Assembly (NCBI RefSeq): GCF_011395035.1
Contig: NZ_CP024769.1
Span: forward strand, 581,965 to 645,964
Length of the DNA stretch: 64,000 nt
Reading direction: 5' to 3'
Origin: Pantoea cypripedii
GTDB taxonomy: Bacteria > Pseudomonadota > Gammaproteobacteria > Enterobacterales > Enterobacteriaceae
Both the position numbers and the translations under genes were made by a program. Each line of letters starts with the position of its first letter. Position 1 is the first letter of the stretch. Of the stretch, positions 63,461-64,000 are shown piece after piece. The notes under the pieces are model-generated. The model was not told where the DNA came from. It did no database searches and was given only the letters and a program-made list of their open reading frames with translations.

Positions 63461-64000
63461 TTAACGGTCCTCCATGCCACACATCCCCACCATGCGTTCA
63501 CCAATATAGCTACAGGTTTCATGTAACCGACCGGTGACGCAGGTATAATTCGTTTCGCCATCCGATCCGGGGGAGGTGCTGACTTTGCCGCCACCGGATT
63601 TGCAGCAGCTTTTAAACTTAGACGCGGTGGCAAAGGTACACTGTCGCCCCGAGCTTTGATTGCCGGACGCGGTGGCGAGCATGGTCTGCATCGATTGCAT
63701 CGACTCAGGATCATCAGAGGTGGCGATCGCCACGTTAGTTAACTGGGTGCCGGTCGCCTGCATCATATCCTGACCGGTGGAGGCCGCCACCGCGATACCC
63801 GATGCCGCGCCAACTAATGAAGAAACCAATTGCTGATTTTTCGCCTGGTTTTCTGCCTCAATCCGCTGGTTATCAATGGCCGCCTGGGCATTACTTTTGT
63901 CCAGCGCATCCATATATTGTGCCTGCGCCACATAGCGACTGGCGATATCCGCCGACGTCCCCCCCACGCCAGTAAAACCTTTCTCATTCATCACGCTGGC
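63461..64000 (-). CDS. Cysteine-rich hypothetical protein (partial, N-terminus outside window)
   Basis: The minus-strand frame is still open at the window edge, so the true start may lie outside; internal GTG (63994) and ATG (63991) starts exist. The visible 177-180 residues have a helical, Ala/Gln-rich first part (SNAQAAIDNQRIEAENQAK), a small-residue hydrophobic stretch (LVSSLVGAASGIAVAAS), and a tail with eight Cys (CTFATASKFKSCCKSGGG, CVTGRLHETC, GMCGM). No family is recognised. It resembles the Cys-rich genes at 48876-51392 only in general character. Confidence 0.6.
   Translation of the reverse strand, partial: ASVMNEKGFTGVGGTSADIASRYVAQAQYMDALDKSNAQAAIDNQRIEAENQAKNQQLVSSLVGAASGIAVAASTGQDMMQATGTQLTNVAIATSDDPESMQSMQTMLATASGNQSSGRQCTFATASKFKSCCKSGGGKVSTSPGSDGETNYTCVTGRLHETCSYIGERMVGMCGMEDR

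Overview
The window looks like a chromosomal segment of an enterobacterium, most likely from the Pantoea/Erwinia side of Enterobacterales. This is inferred from the fetAB, arnT, pmrB, macAB and blc/gal gene types, from codon use and from short intergenic repeats; no rRNA marker is present. I see no tRNA, rRNA, insertion sequence, integrase or CRISPR array.

Layout. Positions 1-6.4 kb carry a cut-off response regulator, the iron exporter fetAB, and a lipid A / polymyxin-resistance neighbourhood: arnT, a 32-aa PmrR-like peptide behind a PmrA box, the sensor kinase pmrB without an adjacent pmrA, and a free-standing ArnA formyltransferase-like protein that has lost two of its three catalytic residues. 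6.5-9.7 kb is macAB. 9.9-27.3 kb is filled by two collinear, full-length paralogues of about 2,880 residues each that I cannot assign to a family. They are AT-rich compared with their neighbours and are the best candidate for an undescribed system, possibly large toxins or effectors. 27.5-30.9 kb is a sugar symporter plus a GH31 glycosidase.

31-48.6 kb is a catabolic block. The gallate meta-cleavage pathway is split into galBCD plus a dehydrogenase on the minus strand, under a divergent LysR-type regulator with two DNA-binding domains, and an AAHS-type transporter plus galA and a second MFS transporter on the plus strand. Between the halves lie a three-subunit gluconate-dehydrogenase-type enzyme (Tat-linked small subunit, GMC flavoprotein, triheme cytochrome c) and a complete blcR-blcABC set (IclR repressor, semialdehyde dehydrogenase, iron alcohol dehydrogenase, lactonase) for gamma-butyrolactone use and probable acyl-homoserine-lactone degradation. 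GalA, GalD, GalB and GalC together would turn gallate into pyruvate and oxaloacetate; BlcC, BlcB and BlcA would turn gamma-butyrolactone into succinate.

48.7-51.4 kb holds a secreted cysteine-rich protein built of three kinds of internal repeat and a small secreted cysteine-rich neighbour. 51.7-61 kb has a PerM-like permease, a P2-type cation ATPase, a 35-aa membrane peptide, an RND efflux adaptor/permease pair and a membrane acyltransferase. 61-64 kb has a DUF1428 protein, an orphan HigA antitoxin with a decayed HigB toxin, three small unassigned or housekeeping proteins, and a cysteine-rich protein running off the end.
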